NCBI GenBank assembly: GCA_021325615.1
Contig: JAJPGU010000010.1
Coordinates: 1-64,000, forward strand
Direction: 5' to 3'
DNA length: 64,000 nt
From: Nitrososphaerota archaeon
GTDB taxonomy: Archaea > Thermoproteota > Nitrososphaeria > Nitrososphaerales > Nitrosopumilaceae
The notes under the pieces are model-generated. The model did no database searches and was not told the origin of the DNA. It saw nothing but the letters and a program-made list of their open reading frames with translations. Positions within the stretch are counted from its first letter, which is position 1; the number at the start of each line of letters is the position of its first letter. Shown here in pieces: positions 8,332-17,418 of the stretch. The position numbers were made by a program, and so were the translations under genes.

Positions 8332-9992
8332 TGAACCGTAGAATAATTTTACTTGTTACTTTATTTGTTGCAGGGCAGCTGGTACTTCCAAGCTATGAGC
8401 AGAGCGCCCCCGAGCAGCTCCAGCCGGGGGAGTCGCCTTTTGAGCACGGCTACACCGATGTCAAGTTTCTAGACGCCTATTTTGGATATCCTAATCAAAA
8501 GATAGAGGTACAGCCCGGGGACCAGAACGTTCCGTTCACCATTCTGTTCTCAAACGTGGGTACGGAGGACATCGCAGGCATACGTGGTCTGCTGAGCCTC
8601 CCCATGGGTTTCTCGGCAGCAACGCCCCTTGTGGAGGGTCTCATAGAAGCGGACAACTCGCAGACGGCCACATCGGGAAACTCGTTTACCCTTACCTTCT
8701 ATGTAAACCTGGACAAGTCCCTCACCATCCATGATTATGCCGGTACGGTCAAGCTGACCTACAGCAGGGTCAGGGAGAATGGAGTAAGGCAGGCCTATTA
8801 CGATTTTAACTTCAAGGTCACCGGAAAAGGTGTCTTGAACATGAATGCAGTCAATCCCTTCATCCAGCCTGCCTCTAACAACGCGATAACTGTAAGGGTG
8901 CTTGACAATGGCACGGCACCTCTCAACAACGTTGACATTGTAATGAGCGCGCTTTCGGGGAACGGATCCCTCGGGGGCATGTCCAATCTCCAAAACGTCG
9001 TGATAGATCAGCACCACTGGAACGTGGGGACAGTAGGGCCGGGGACGTCGCAAACATTCTCATTCAACGCTTTTGTACCGCAGGATCTGGCCGGCCAGAG
9101 CCTGCACCTGCCCCTTGATGTGACCTACTTTGACGGCCAGGGAAATCAGGTCACGACAAGCAGGACGGTAGACCTGATAGTGGGACCTGCGAACTCGAAC
9201 TTTAATGTCAAGCTATCAACACCATCCTACCTCTTGATGGGAGTAATGCAAAACCTCACGCTAGGCCTTGAGAACCTCTCACCGTCAAAGATTTCCAATA
9301 TCGCGATTACGCTCACCCCGAGCTCCAATGATCTGAGGATTCTCGACGATCCGAGATGGTTTGTGGGCGAGGTTGCTCCGCTGACCAGCACGAAACTGAC
9401 CATTCCGGTGTTTGCGGATCAGAACATTGCAAACCAGGCAGTCGATTTTAATGTCAACATCCAGTACACGAAGGATGGATCAACCGTAATTGAAAAGCAG
9501 AGCTTTGCAACGTACATCAGGCCGGTAATAGATATCTCCGTTTATGGCGTCCAGGCATCCGAGATTGCTGGGCAGCAGATGATAATCGGGAACGTCCTCA
9601 ACCAGGGAAACACGAAAGGGCAATTTGCAATGGTAACTCTAACGCCGCTAGAGGGAGCAGGTTTCAAGGAGGCGACCCAGTACATAGGCGACCTCGACAC
9701 TGACGCCCCCACCCCGTTCAACGTGTCCGTCCAGCCACCATCGGGTCTGCTGACGGGCGACCAAAAAGTGCTAGTTACCCTGACATACAAGGACACGCTC
9801 CTTGACTCCCATACGGTAACGCAGGTGGATATGGTTCCGTTCGGAACGCCGGCTCCGCAGACAGGTCAGAACATTTCGCAGCTACAGATTGTAATCCTTG
9901 TTGCAATAGCTGCTGGAATAGGAGGGATTCTGCTGAAAATCAAGAAAAAGGGCAAGCAGCCGGCAGAACCGCAAGTCTTGGAAACAAGCTAA
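8331..9992 (+). CDS. exported, membrane-anchored protein with NEW3/CARDB-like beta repeats
   Basis: The 553-residue protein has an N-terminal signal peptide (hydrophobic stretch in residues 5-20), a long beta-rich exterior resembling S-layer/NEW3-type immunoglobulin-like repeats, and a C-terminal membrane helix (about 520-540) followed by a Lys-rich cytosolic tail. The start codon overlaps the ATPase stop by 1 nt. It is therefore probably the extracytoplasmic partner of the MacB-like exporter, taking the place of a bacterial adaptor. No catalytic motif is visible. Confidence 0.7.
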   Translation: MNRRIILLVTLFVAGQLVLPSYEQSAPEQLQPGESPFEHGYTDVKFLDAYFGYPNQKIEVQPGDQNVPFTILFSNVGTEDIAGIRGLLSLPMGFSAATPLVEGLIEADNSQTATSGNSFTLTFYVNLDKSLTIHDYAGTVKLTYSRVRENGVRQAYYDFNFKVTGKGVLNMNAVNPFIQPASNNAITVRVLDNGTAPLNNVDIVMSALSGNGSLGGMSNLQNVVIDQHHWNVGTVGPGTSQTFSFNAFVPQDLAGQSLHLPLDVTYFDGQGNQVTTSRTVDLIVGPANSNFNVKLSTPSYLLMGVMQNLTLGLENLSPSKISNIAITLTPSSNDLRILDDPRWFVGEVAPLTSTKLTIPVFADQNIANQAVDFNVNIQYTKDGSTVIEKQSFATYIRPVIDISVYGVQASEIAGQQMIIGNVLNQGNTKGQFAMVTLTPLEGAGFKEATQYIGDLDTDAPTPFNVSVQPPSGLLTGDQKVLVTLTYKDTLLDSHTVTQVDMVPFGTPAPQTGQNISQLQIVILVAIAAGIGGILLKIKKKGKQPAEPQVLETS

Positions 9993-10022
9993 AGTTATTA
10001 TTTAGACTTGGGCCAGAATTTG

Positions 10023-10418
10023 ATGATGGCTTCGGATGAGATCGAAGTCCCAAAAGATGTTCGCCCCTTTATGCTAGAAGACGCTGAGGAAACAAACTTG
10101 GGCCAGAAAAATGGAGCGTTGAGGCAGTTCCGTTATGGCAATTTACACATTAGAGAATACGAGGACAGGTATCTTGTTCATATGGATAAGGTTGACCCAA
10201 GAAACGATCCTCTGGGCCACCTCGTCCACGATGCCCCCGAATTCCTGGTGGGGCTTGCTGCAGGATACCTTGGCGGCAAGAAGGTTGCATCCGAGATCTA
10301 CAAACGTCAAAAGAACATGCCATTTGCTGCAATAGGAGCAGCGGTGGCGGGAACGTTTGTCTCCATCGTGGCTGGATATGCCGGATATTCATTGGTAAAG
10401 AAGATAAAAGAGTTCTAG
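10023..10418 (+). CDS. small membrane protein of unknown function
   Basis: About 131 residues from ATG 10023 (a TTG at 10008 would add five). A polar N-terminal domain of about 75 residues is followed by a Gly/Ala-rich helix near residue 80 and a clear membrane helix near residues 105-125 (AAIGAAVAGTFVSIVAGYAGY), ending in Lys residues. I do not recognise the family. It directly precedes the UbiB-like kinase and may be co-transcribed with it. Confidence 0.6.
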   Translation: MMASDEIEVPKDVRPFMLEDAEETNLGQKNGALRQFRYGNLHIREYEDRYLVHMDKVDPRNDPLGHLVHDAPEFLVGLAAGYLGGKKVASEIYKRQKNMPFAAIGAAVAGTFVSIVAGYAGYSLVKKIKEF

Positions 10419-10479
10419 AGGGTGGACTACCGTTTCAAAAATTAGAACAATCAGAACCTTTCTCAAACTCCTGCCGCTG

Positions 10480-11982
10480 GTGCTGGCGCTGAGAAAGGAC
10501 AGGAGAGAATGGGTCCGGAGGGAGGGAAAGAATGTAAACCTCGCAAGATACCAGAAGAATGCCCGGAGGGCGCTTAGGACGTTTGTCTCCATGGGGCCGG
10601 TATACATCAAACTTGGGCAGTGGCTTTCGTCGAGGGCCGACATACTTCCACAGCCATACCTCGAGGAGCTTGCCAAGCTTCAGGACGAGGTTCCAGCAGC
10701 ACCGTTTGACCAAGTGAGGCCTATCATCGAGCACGATCTTGGTCCAATCGACAGGACCTTTGAATACGTTGACAGTAATGCGATCTCTGGAGCCTCGCTA
10801 GGACAGGTTTATCGTGCCAAGTTGCGGGGACGTGACGTCATTGTAAAGGTAAGAAGACCCGGCATTGAAAAGGTTGTAGAGCAGGACATCAAGGTACTCA
10901 AGAAAATAATCCCGTTTGCAATGAAGTTTGTTGACCCCAACCTCCGGTATTCCGCCGAGGCCATGCTCTCGCAATTTGTCGAGACCATCCACGAGGAAAT
11001 GGACTACCAGATAGAGGCACAAAACCTCAAGACGATAAGGGGAGACCTCAGAGACCAACCAAAGGTCATAATCCCGTCTATTTTTGAGGACTATTCAAGC
11101 AAGAACGTGCTTACTATGGAATACATCCCGGGCATCAAGATAACCAACGTAAAGGCCCTTGATGAGGCCGGCATCAACAGGGAACAACTTGTGGTACGCG
11201 CACACAAGATCTTCTTCACGATGCTTCTTCGTCACGAGATGTTCCACGCAGACCCACATCCAGGCAACATCTCCGTCACAAATGACGGATCCCTCATACT
11301 CTATGACTTTGGGATGGTGGGAAAACTTGACGAAAAAACCCGCCTGAAGCTTATCCGCCTCTACCTTGCCCTCATAGAAAGGGATCCTGCAAGGACCGTT
11401 AACGCAATGGACGACCTCGGAATGCTGATGCCCGGATACGATCGCGGGATAATCGAGCAGGGGATAGGACTATCAATTCAGGCCATGTATGGGACCAAGG
11501 TGGACAGGATGGAGGTGCGGGCACTCATGGACCTTGCAAACAAGACCATGAGCAGGTTTCCGTTCAAGCTTCCAAAACACCTAGCACTTTACATGAGGAT
11601 GGCCTCCATACTGGAGGGCATATACCTGACACACAAGGTAAACTTCAGGTTCATCAGTGTGTTGCAGAGCATTCTGGAAGAGGAGAATGTGATAAAGGAT
11701 GCCTATGTTGAGGAGATTAAGCTGGCCTTTAACAGGTTTGTAAAGTCGATCGATGCCACAATTGCAGTAGTGCCTGAAATAAGGAGATTTCTTGAGGACA
11801 CGAAACGGATGCGCGAAAGACCGCCAAGAACCCAAAACACGATGGTTGCAGGCAGCATCCTTGCCTCGGCTGTGTTTGTGGGTTCAACCGTACTATACAC
11901 CGCATATGCGTCCATGGGTGAAATTGGCATGGCCGGGTCTGCTGTGATAATGGGAATTACCGTGGCCTTGAAGGGGCGCTAG
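10480..11982 (+). CDS. ABC1/UbiB-family atypical kinase
   Basis: Family members are membrane-associated ATPase/kinase-like proteins tied to quinone or isoprenoid lipid metabolism. The 500-residue protein shows the family KxGQ motif (YIKLGQWLSSRADILP, about 44-59), the Ala-rich loop SGASLGQVYRA, the VKVRRPG lysine, the HADPHPGN catalytic segment, the YDFGMVG metal-binding motif, and two C-terminal membrane helices. The first usable start is GTG 10480. The frame is open upstream to about 10408 without ATG, GTG or TTG, and those codons (RTIRTFLKLLP) look protein-like, so a rare upstream start is possible. Confidence 0.88.
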   Translation: MLALRKDRREWVRREGKNVNLARYQKNARRALRTFVSMGPVYIKLGQWLSSRADILPQPYLEELAKLQDEVPAAPFDQVRPIIEHDLGPIDRTFEYVDSNAISGASLGQVYRAKLRGRDVIVKVRRPGIEKVVEQDIKVLKKIIPFAMKFVDPNLRYSAEAMLSQFVETIHEEMDYQIEAQNLKTIRGDLRDQPKVIIPSIFEDYSSKNVLTMEYIPGIKITNVKALDEAGINREQLVVRAHKIFFTMLLRHEMFHADPHPGNISVTNDGSLILYDFGMVGKLDEKTRLKLIRLYLALIERDPARTVNAMDDLGMLMPGYDRGIIEQGIGLSIQAMYGTKVDRMEVRALMDLANKTMSRFPFKLPKHLALYMRMASILEGIYLTHKVNFRFISVLQSILEEENVIKDAYVEEIKLAFNRFVKSIDATIAVVPEIRRFLEDTKRMRERPPRTQNTMVAGSILASAVFVGSTVLYTAYASMGEIGMAGSAVIMGITVALKGR

Positions 11983-12366
11983 CTATTCAATCGAGATGCT
12001 TCTTCCGCCCTTGATGGGAATGGTGAGAACAAGTACCCCGTCCTGATACTTGGCAGAGGCATGTAGATCTTCGTCCTCCTTTACCCTCATCGGAAGCCTA
12101 ACTTTCTTGTCCACTATGTTGGGTCTCTGGCGCCATATTATGGTACCTTCCCCAACAGTTTCTCTCTTTGCGTTTATCGATAATATGTGTCCGTGTATCC
12201 TAAGCTTGATTTCCTTCTTGTCAAAACCCGGCATGTCTATGGAAACTATCAGGTTGTCATTTTGAATTACCATGTCAACAGGGGGGAGAATGAATTCGTA
12301 AAACTCCCTTGACTTGTTTCCTATCTCTCTCATTACTTCCTTTACCATGTAATAGCCAAGTCCCAT
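11983..12366 (-). CDS. small heat shock protein, Hsp20/alpha-crystallin family
   Basis: The 127-residue protein has an alpha-crystallin domain from about residue 28 (PPVDMVIQNDNLIVSIDMPG) through VRLPMRVKEDEDLHASAKYQDGVLVLTIP, then a C-terminal I-x-I anchor (SISIE). Such proteins are ATP-independent holdases forming oligomers. It is convergent with the UbiB-like gene and abuts its stop. A short A+T-rich region of about 80 nt separates its start from the divergent thymidylate kinase gene. Confidence 0.9.
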   Translation of the reverse strand: MGLGYYMVKEVMREIGNKSREFYEFILPPVDMVIQNDNLIVSIDMPGFDKKEIKLRIHGHILSINAKRETVGEGTIIWRQRPNIVDKKVRLPMRVKEDEDLHASAKYQDGVLVLTIPIKGGRSISIE

Positions 12367-12448
12367 TTGCTATTTTTAGGGGCAGTTTGTTTATTAAACT
12401 TTGGTCAGATTTACAATTTTTATCTAGATCCCTACCGCATAGCATTTG

Positions 12449-13030
12449 ATGATTATAGTCATAGAAGGATTTGATCAGGCAGGAAAGATGACCCAGTCTA
12501 GGCTTCTTGCCAAATTTCTAAAGGAAAAAAACACGAAATCAAAAATATTCAGCTTTCCAGACTACCGCACCCCGATAGGTAAGGAAATCAGGAGGTACCT
12601 GATGGGCAAGAGGATTTTCCCTCCGCAGGTGATACACTGTCTCCTTGCGGCAAACAGGTGGGAAAAAGTGGACGAGATAAACGAGGCCCTGGCTCAGGGC
12701 AGCGTTGTAATAATGAATAGATACTACCAATCTAACCTGGTTTACGGTACAGTAAACGGCCTAGAGATGGAATGGCTCAGGAATTTAGACAAGGGACTTC
12801 CCAAGGAAGACCTTGTCATCCTGCTTGATGTTCGACCAGATGACTCCTTTTCACGCAAGCGGGAGAACCGCGACAGGTTCGAAAAAAACCTGGAGTTTGC
12901 CCAAAAAATCACCGAGGCATACCGCCGGCTGGCTGGGGAACTTGGCTGGCAGGTAGTAGACGCCTCACTGCACAAGCAGCAGGTTCATCAGGAAATAAGG
13001 CAGTTTGTTTTGAAGCGCATGGCAAGGTAG
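12449..13030 (+). CDS. tmk: thymidylate kinase with atypical P-loop
   Basis: dTMP kinase phosphorylates dTMP to dTDP for DNA synthesis. From ATG 12449 the protein is 193 residues (a TTG one codon upstream is also possible). The P-loop reads EGFDQAGKMTQ: the Ser/Thr after the invariant Lys is Met14. The usual DR(Y) motif is NRYYQSNLVYG, with Asn replacing Asp. The LID region RKRENRDRF is retained. Both changes touch residues that normally bind Mg-ATP or dTMP. It lies in tandem with an HD hydrolase and a UMP kinase, forming a nucleotide cluster. Confidence 0.82.
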   Translation: MIIVIEGFDQAGKMTQSRLLAKFLKEKNTKSKIFSFPDYRTPIGKEIRRYLMGKRIFPPQVIHCLLAANRWEKVDEINEALAQGSVVIMNRYYQSNLVYGTVNGLEMEWLRNLDKGLPKEDLVILLDVRPDDSFSRKRENRDRFEKNLEFAQKITEAYRRLAGELGWQVVDASLHKQQVHQEIRQFVLKRMAR

Positions 13031-13031
13031 T

Positions 13032-14276
13032 ATGGCAAGAAAATATCTGCAGATAGTGGATCCGATTCACGGGTTCATCAACGTCTATGCGAGGGAGGCT
13101 GACATTATTGACAACCGTATATTCCAGAGACTACGCAGGATAAGGCAGCTTGCGGGAGCACACTTGGTGTATCCGGGGGCTCAGCATTCCAGGTTTGAGC
13201 ACTCGCTTGGGACGATGCACGTGGCGGGGCAGGCGTCTTCCATCCTTGCGGAAAAGGGATACTTGGATCACGACAACGTGGCAAACCTGAGGGTTGCGGC
13301 ACTCTTGCACGATATAGGACATGGGCCGTTCTCGCACCTCTTCGAGGAAGTGCTGCAGAAAAAGAAAAAAATCTCGCATGAAAAGGTAGGAGAGCAGATA
13401 ATCCTCAGGTCGGAAATAGGAGATGTTGTTTCAGCTGGCGGATTCGACAAGTCGTTCATAGGCAGGCTTGCATTTGGTAACTCGCGGTATCCCTTCATGA
13501 ATGAGATTATCTCGGGAGGCCTCAGTGCTGATATGATGGACTACCTGCTGAGGGACGGCTACTTTACAGGGGCGGAGCATGCAAAGATAGACTTTAAGAG
13601 AATTATAAATTCCCTTGACGTCCACAAGCAGAAGTTATCCCTTGACAAGTCCGCCCTCAGGTCCTTTGAATCAATGATGATCTCGAGATATCAGATGTTC
13701 AGGGCAGTTTACTTCCACAAGACCGTGAGGGCCGCAGAAGTGATGCTTCTGGAGGCCATGCTGCTTGCGGACGGCGAGCTTGGGCTTGCCACCGACAAGC
13801 TCGAAAACTACGTGCAGTTTACCGACGAGCTCGTAATCTCGAGGCTCGTCTCCCTCCCAAAGGCAAGTCATGATCTGAGAAGGGCAAGCCAGCTTGCACT
13901 AGACTATCAGGAAAGAAGGCTCCTCAAGTGCGTTTATGAAAAAATTTTCATGAAACCACGCATGGGGAGGATGGACGTTCCAGCGCTGCAGAAGGAAATC
14001 GCAAGAAGGGCCAAGGTTGACGAGTCGGAGGTATTCGTAGACATCTCAAAGACACCCTCGATTCCGCTCGCACCTTCAAAGAAGGAATCCAAGTCCATAA
14101 TACTGACTTCTAGGGCAGGCGGCGGTCCAAAGGAGGCATACGAGCTCCCAATATCTGAGATACCACTGGTTGCTGCAATTTCAGGCTTTATGGACATACT
14201 GAGAATTTATGCAAGGCAGCAATTCAGAAAAAAGGTTGAAATGGCAGCACAAATCATCCTTGGTGAAAACAGGTAG
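13032..14276 (+). CDS. HD-domain phosphohydrolase, dGTPase/SAMHD1-like
   Basis: The 414-residue protein has the HD-superfamily metal site. His in HSRFEHSLGTMH (about 53-64), the HD pair in ALLHDIGHGPFSH (about 90-102) and a downstream Asp in LSADMMDYLLRD fit the H...HD...D pattern. The N-terminal segment IVDPIHGFI is typical of the YdhJ/SAMHD1-like branch. Proteins of this type cleave dNTPs to nucleosides and triphosphate. It follows thymidylate kinase by one base, supporting a role in nucleotide pool control. The substrate is inferred. Confidence 0.82.
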   Translation: MARKYLQIVDPIHGFINVYAREADIIDNRIFQRLRRIRQLAGAHLVYPGAQHSRFEHSLGTMHVAGQASSILAEKGYLDHDNVANLRVAALLHDIGHGPFSHLFEEVLQKKKKISHEKVGEQIILRSEIGDVVSAGGFDKSFIGRLAFGNSRYPFMNEIISGGLSADMMDYLLRDGYFTGAEHAKIDFKRIINSLDVHKQKLSLDKSALRSFESMMISRYQMFRAVYFHKTVRAAEVMLLEAMLLADGELGLATDKLENYVQFTDELVISRLVSLPKASHDLRRASQLALDYQERRLLKCVYEKIFMKPRMGRMDVPALQKEIARRAKVDESEVFVDISKTPSIPLAPSKKESKSIILTSRAGGGPKEAYELPISEIPLVAAISGFMDILRIYARQQFRKKVEMAAQIILGENR

Positions 14277-14285
14277 CGACAGAAA

Positions 14286-14984
14286 ATGAAAGCCGACCAA
14301 CCAAGAACCAAGCCCCGAGTTGTAATAAAACTTTCAGGAAGCCTTTTCGGGCTTGAGGATACGAAGACCCTGAAACAGTTCGCGGAGCTCTTTGTGAGGT
14401 CGGCCAAGTTCTGCCAGCCAATTATTATTGCTGGTGGGGGAAAAATAGCAAGGCACTACATCTCCCACGCCAGATCGTCTGGTGCCGACGAGTCCACACT
14501 TGACGAGATCGGTATAGAGGTTTCAAGGTTAAACGCGAAACTGTTAATTTTTGCCCTTCAGGAGAGTGCATACCCCCATCCGCCAACTAACCTCAAGGAG
14601 GTGGCCAACGCTGCGGACAGCGGGCTCATCGTAGTTACGGGAGGCCTGCATCCAGGCCAGAGTACCAACGCCACCGCAGCCCTGATAGCGGAAAAGGTAA
14701 GGGCAAGCACGTTCCTCAATGCAACTGATGTTGACGGCGTATACGACTCCGATCCGCGCAAGAACAGGAATGCCAAAAAGTTCAAAAAAATTCCCCTAAA
14801 AAAACTGAGGGCCATGCTTGTTCAGCAGGACTCGGTTGCGGGAGGCTATGACCTCATGGACATTGTCGCCCTCAAGGTGATCGAAAGATCCAAGATAAAG
14901 ACAAGGATCCTCAAGGCGGACACAAGGATCCTCGAAAAGGCGATGAAGGGAAGCCCTGAAGGGACGGAAATCACACCATCTTGA
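14286..14984 (+). CDS. pyrH: UMP kinase, archaeal type
   Basis: The 232-residue amino-acid-kinase-fold protein phosphorylates UMP to UDP. Diagnostic segments are [11 protein letters not shown] near residue 14, [14 protein letters not shown] (about 51-64), [18 protein letters not shown], and the uridylate-kinase [16 protein letters not shown] stretch (about 145-160). It belongs to a rightward group with tmk and the HD hydrolase and overlaps the convergent hypothetical gene by 14 nt at the 3' end. Confidence 0.92.
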   Translation: MKADQPRTKPRVVIKLSGSLFGLEDTKTLKQFAELFVRSAKFCQPIIIAGGGKIARHYISHARSSGADESTLDEIGIEVSRLNAKLLIFALQESAYPHPPTNLKEVANAADSGLIVVTGGLHPGQSTNATAALIAEKVRASTFLNATDVDGVYDSDPRKNRNAKKFKKIPLKKLRAMLVQQDSVAGGYDLMDIVALKVIERSKIKTRILKADTRILEKAMKGSPEGTEITPS

Positions 14985-15285
14985 CGTTACCGTCAAATTC
15001 CGGTATTCCCGCAGCAACCGCCTTTCTCAAAATTTCCCTTGCCTGATCCTCGGGCAGCACCTTTGACTGGGCCTTTGCGTATCCCTCCTCGTCAACGATC
15101 ACGGCAACCCAGCCATCTGGCTTCTGGGCCAAAGACACGAATTCCTTTTCGCCGACGGGTACGAAGACCCCCTGTGACTTTTTCACGGTAAGCGTAAGCA
15201 TTGCAAAACCCGCGTGCTCAAACAAGGTCATTTGGGATTTTCTGGCCCTGTCCTGCCCTATCCTTACTGCTTGGTGATACTGCAT
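14971..15285 (-). CDS. hypothetical protein, 104 aa
   Basis: A soluble alpha/beta protein without signal peptide or membrane segment. Visible blocks are [41 protein letters not shown] and a C-terminal amphipathic helix [13 protein letters not shown] do not recognise the family. It is read leftward, overlapping the end of pyrH by 14 nt, and is divergent from the LEA-like protein gene. Confidence 0.55.
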   Translation of the reverse strand: MQYHQAVRIGQDRARKSQMTLFEHAGFAMLTLTVKKSQGVFVPVGEKEFVSLAQKPDGWVAVIVDEEGYAKAQSKVLPEDQAREILRKAVAAGIPEFDGNVKMV

Positions 15286-15359
15286 GAGTCTTGGTCTGCC
15301 AACTTTTACTATAAGGCTTTTCAGCTCAAGGTTTAATTGAAGTTCAAGTTCACCAGTTG

Positions 15360-15923
15360 ATGGATTTGGATAACAGAATTTTGCTCGGCGGAGTCGCCGT
15401 TGTAATCATAGCGGTGATAATGGTGTTTGCCTTCCTTCCCAGTTCAGGCATAATGAAGAGCATTATTCCCCAGAACAAGAATGTACCCTCCTCACTTACC
15501 GCAGTATCCGCGTCCATCAAGCCCATATTGATTTTGTACAACGGGTCCTCGGTAGCAAACTCCACAGATAGGGACGCCATAGTGAATAGCAACTTCTACG
15601 TGGCAAATCCCAACACAACTACGGTCATCCTTGAATCGATTACCTACCAAATTACCGCCAACGGCGTGGTCGTGGGACACGGTCAGATAGGACAGAGGTA
15701 TGAGGGAAGCTGGGAGAGTTCGTACTATTACCCGCTCATTGCCGGAACATCATCCAACATTGGGGGTACCACAGACATCAAAAACACGGGCAATTATCCT
15801 GATGTCTGGGCAGCGCTGCAAAAGGGGACCGCAAAAATTTCAGTATCGGGGACGGCCTATTATGCAACAAAAACTGCCTTTAGCGGCAGCGACTATACTG
15901 AGGACTTTAACTTCACTGGTTGA
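15360..15923 (+). CDS. membrane-anchored LEA-2-like protein
   Basis: About 187 residues from ATG 15360. A single N-terminal membrane helix (about 8-28) is followed by an extracellular beta domain with repeated asparagines (VANPNTTTVILESITYQI, then VSGTAYY), resembling the WHy/LEA-2 fold found in stress-related archaeal proteins. No enzyme motif is visible. The function may be surface or desiccation related, inferred only from the fold resemblance. Confidence 0.55.
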   Translation: MDLDNRILLGGVAVVIIAVIMVFAFLPSSGIMKSIIPQNKNVPSSLTAVSASIKPILILYNGSSVANSTDRDAIVNSNFYVANPNTTTVILESITYQITANGVVVGHGQIGQRYEGSWESSYYYPLIAGTSSNIGGTTDIKNTGNYPDVWAALQKGTAKISVSGTAYYATKTAFSGSDYTEDFNFTG

Positions 15924-15925
15924 GT

Positions 15926-16489
15926 CTAGTGCAATGCAGGATTGTATCTTGACCTCATGAACTTTATGAGGTACACAAAGCCAAGGATTATCCAAGCCAG
16001 CATCATCATTGACCATGTAAATACTATGATGCTGTCATAGCTTACCTGGTACTGAGTCATTAGCACGGTGACTTGTGATGGAAGCATAGTCTTTAGCTGG
16101 AAGAGCGGGAAAAGGTACGGGTTGATGCTCTCGTTGATCTGCAACGTGTCGCCAAGAAGCTTTACGACCGCATGCCACCCAAAGAAGAACGTCACAAAGA
16201 AGAAGACGGCCTTCCTTCCGATTGCCTTCTTGTACCCGCGCTTTTCATACCTCTCTAGCTTCTGCTTCACCCGGGTCAGTTCTGTCTTTATCTCGTCCAC
16301 TGATTGCTGACCCGTCCTCCTTTTCGACGGATCGATATAGGTGGCGATTAGTGAGTCAAGGTATTTTTTGTCTGAAATGTAAAGCTGCCTGCCGTCCTGA
16401 AGCATGCTGAGTATGTAGTTGAGCCTTCCGCTGTCTCCCTTCTTTGCATCGATTAGAAATATCACGTGCTCGATTAGATCCTCGTTCAT
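15926..16489 (-). CDS. membrane protein with coiled-coil segment, unknown function
   Basis: The 187-residue protein has a cytosolic N-terminal helical region of about 90 residues. That region includes a probable coiled coil (IKTELTRVKQKLERYEK) and is followed by a membrane helix near residues 100-120 and one or two more toward the C-terminus (about 145-180). I do not recognise the family. Its start is 104 nt from the end of the next leftward gene. That gap holds A+T-rich sequence and no further ORF. Confidence 0.5.
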   Translation of the reverse strand: MNEDLIEHVIFLIDAKKGDSGRLNYILSMLQDGRQLYISDKKYLDSLIATYIDPSKRRTGQQSVDEIKTELTRVKQKLERYEKRGYKKAIGRKAVFFFVTFFFGWHAVVKLLGDTLQINESINPYLFPLFQLKTMLPSQVTVLMTQYQVSYDSIIVFTWSMMMLAWIILGFVYLIKFMRSRYNPALH

Positions 16490-16593
16490 TGAATTCTCCT
16501 ATCCAATACGTCTGGATCTGCCACGTATGCCTTTAGATAACTTTATCAACATTATCAAGCTCCTTTGGAAAAGGAATTTGATTATATGCCATC

Positions 16594-17274
16594 CTAGCTG
16601 ACTTTCTTTAGGAAGTTCAGGATGGGTTCTTTTTCCGCGTTTGAAAGGGAGGAGAACCCCTCCAAAAGTTCCCTCTGAATTGTCAGGGACTCGTCAAGCG
16701 CCTTTCTCACATGTTCGCTGTCAAAGGGAACAAGCCTGTCTATCTTGCCTTCTCCGTATGACTCGACATATCTGCGCAAAAGAGACGAGACAAAATTCGG
16801 AGCCACACCTAGCAGGGTGAGCATTGAGCTCCTCAAGTCCTTGTCCTTGGAGCTTGTGTTCTTCTCGAAAAAGTCCTTCATTATCCGGACCCGCTCCCTC
16901 CCCATCTCTGAGAGGGAAGCCGCTACAAGCAGTCCTCCCTCGGTGAGCTGATAGTACGGGACTCCTTGCTCCTGCAGGGCCTTGGGCCCGCGCTTTATTG
17001 GAAGCCTGCCTGATTCCTCGACTATGTTCAGGGGAAGCAGTATCTCGTCAAGATCCCTGAAAATTCCCGAATAGATATTTTGCCACGTGGTTCCGTTCTT
17101 TTCCGCTAGGCGGTGCGCGATGGCAGTCCTTGTCTTTTTAGTCGGGAGTGTTTCCATGGCCAGATGCGTTATGATGCCTCGCTGGCGCATTGCCTCCCCA
17201 GTAAACTCCCTGTTCTTTGTCTTGAAAGTCTGGAAAACCGAAAGCTTAGGAGTGCTCTTCTTTGACTTTGTCAT
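16594..17274 (-). CDS. winged-helix-like regulatory protein, unknown function
   Basis: The 226-residue basic protein has a Lys-rich N-terminus, then a region that looks like a winged helix (ITHLAMETLPTKKTRTAIAHRLAEKNGTTWQNIYSGIFRDLDEIL, about 34-78), a PYYQLTEGG wing-like turn, and a helical C-terminal half. This suggests a DNA-binding regulator, but I cannot name a family. It is divergent from the rhodanese gene, and the gap between them contains a perfect 15-nt palindrome (17346-17360). Confidence 0.55.
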   Translation of the reverse strand: MTKSKKSTPKLSVFQTFKTKNREFTGEAMRQRGIITHLAMETLPTKKTRTAIAHRLAEKNGTTWQNIYSGIFRDLDEILLPLNIVEESGRLPIKRGPKALQEQGVPYYQLTEGGLLVAASLSEMGRERVRIMKDFFEKNTSSKDKDLRSSMLTLLGVAPNFVSSLLRRYVESYGEGKIDRLVPFDSEHVRKALDESLTIQRELLEGFSSLSNAEKEPILNFLKKVS

Positions 17275-17345
17275 TCTCTAATCACTTCGCAATTTCAGGA
17301 CTAATTGATGCAGATTAAAACTAGTATATTCCAGAATCTTCATTT

Positions 17346-17360
17346 TATGATATTATCATA
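17346..17360. promoter_or_regulatory. perfect palindrome, putative operator
   Basis: TATGATA and TATCATA flank a single T in the 144-nt gap between the winged-helix-like gene and the rhodanese gene. Dyads this perfect are rare by chance, though the site is A+T-rich. It could be bound by the divergently encoded regulator. Confidence 0.4.
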
Positions 17361-17418
17361 CTTTACATGGATATAAGAATTTAAGATTTTAATTTGATCA
17401 CGCAAATTATGCTGTGCC

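Noticed and set aside
8550-9053. 167-codon minus-strand ORF over the NEW3-like surface protein gene
   Set aside because: It lies entirely within the coding region of the exporter operon and its product looks random.
10006-10108. 13-nt direct repeat (containing TTGGGCCAGAA) 90 nt apart at the start of the small membrane-protein gene
   Set aside because: Only two copies and in frame with coding sequence; probably chance or a small local duplication.
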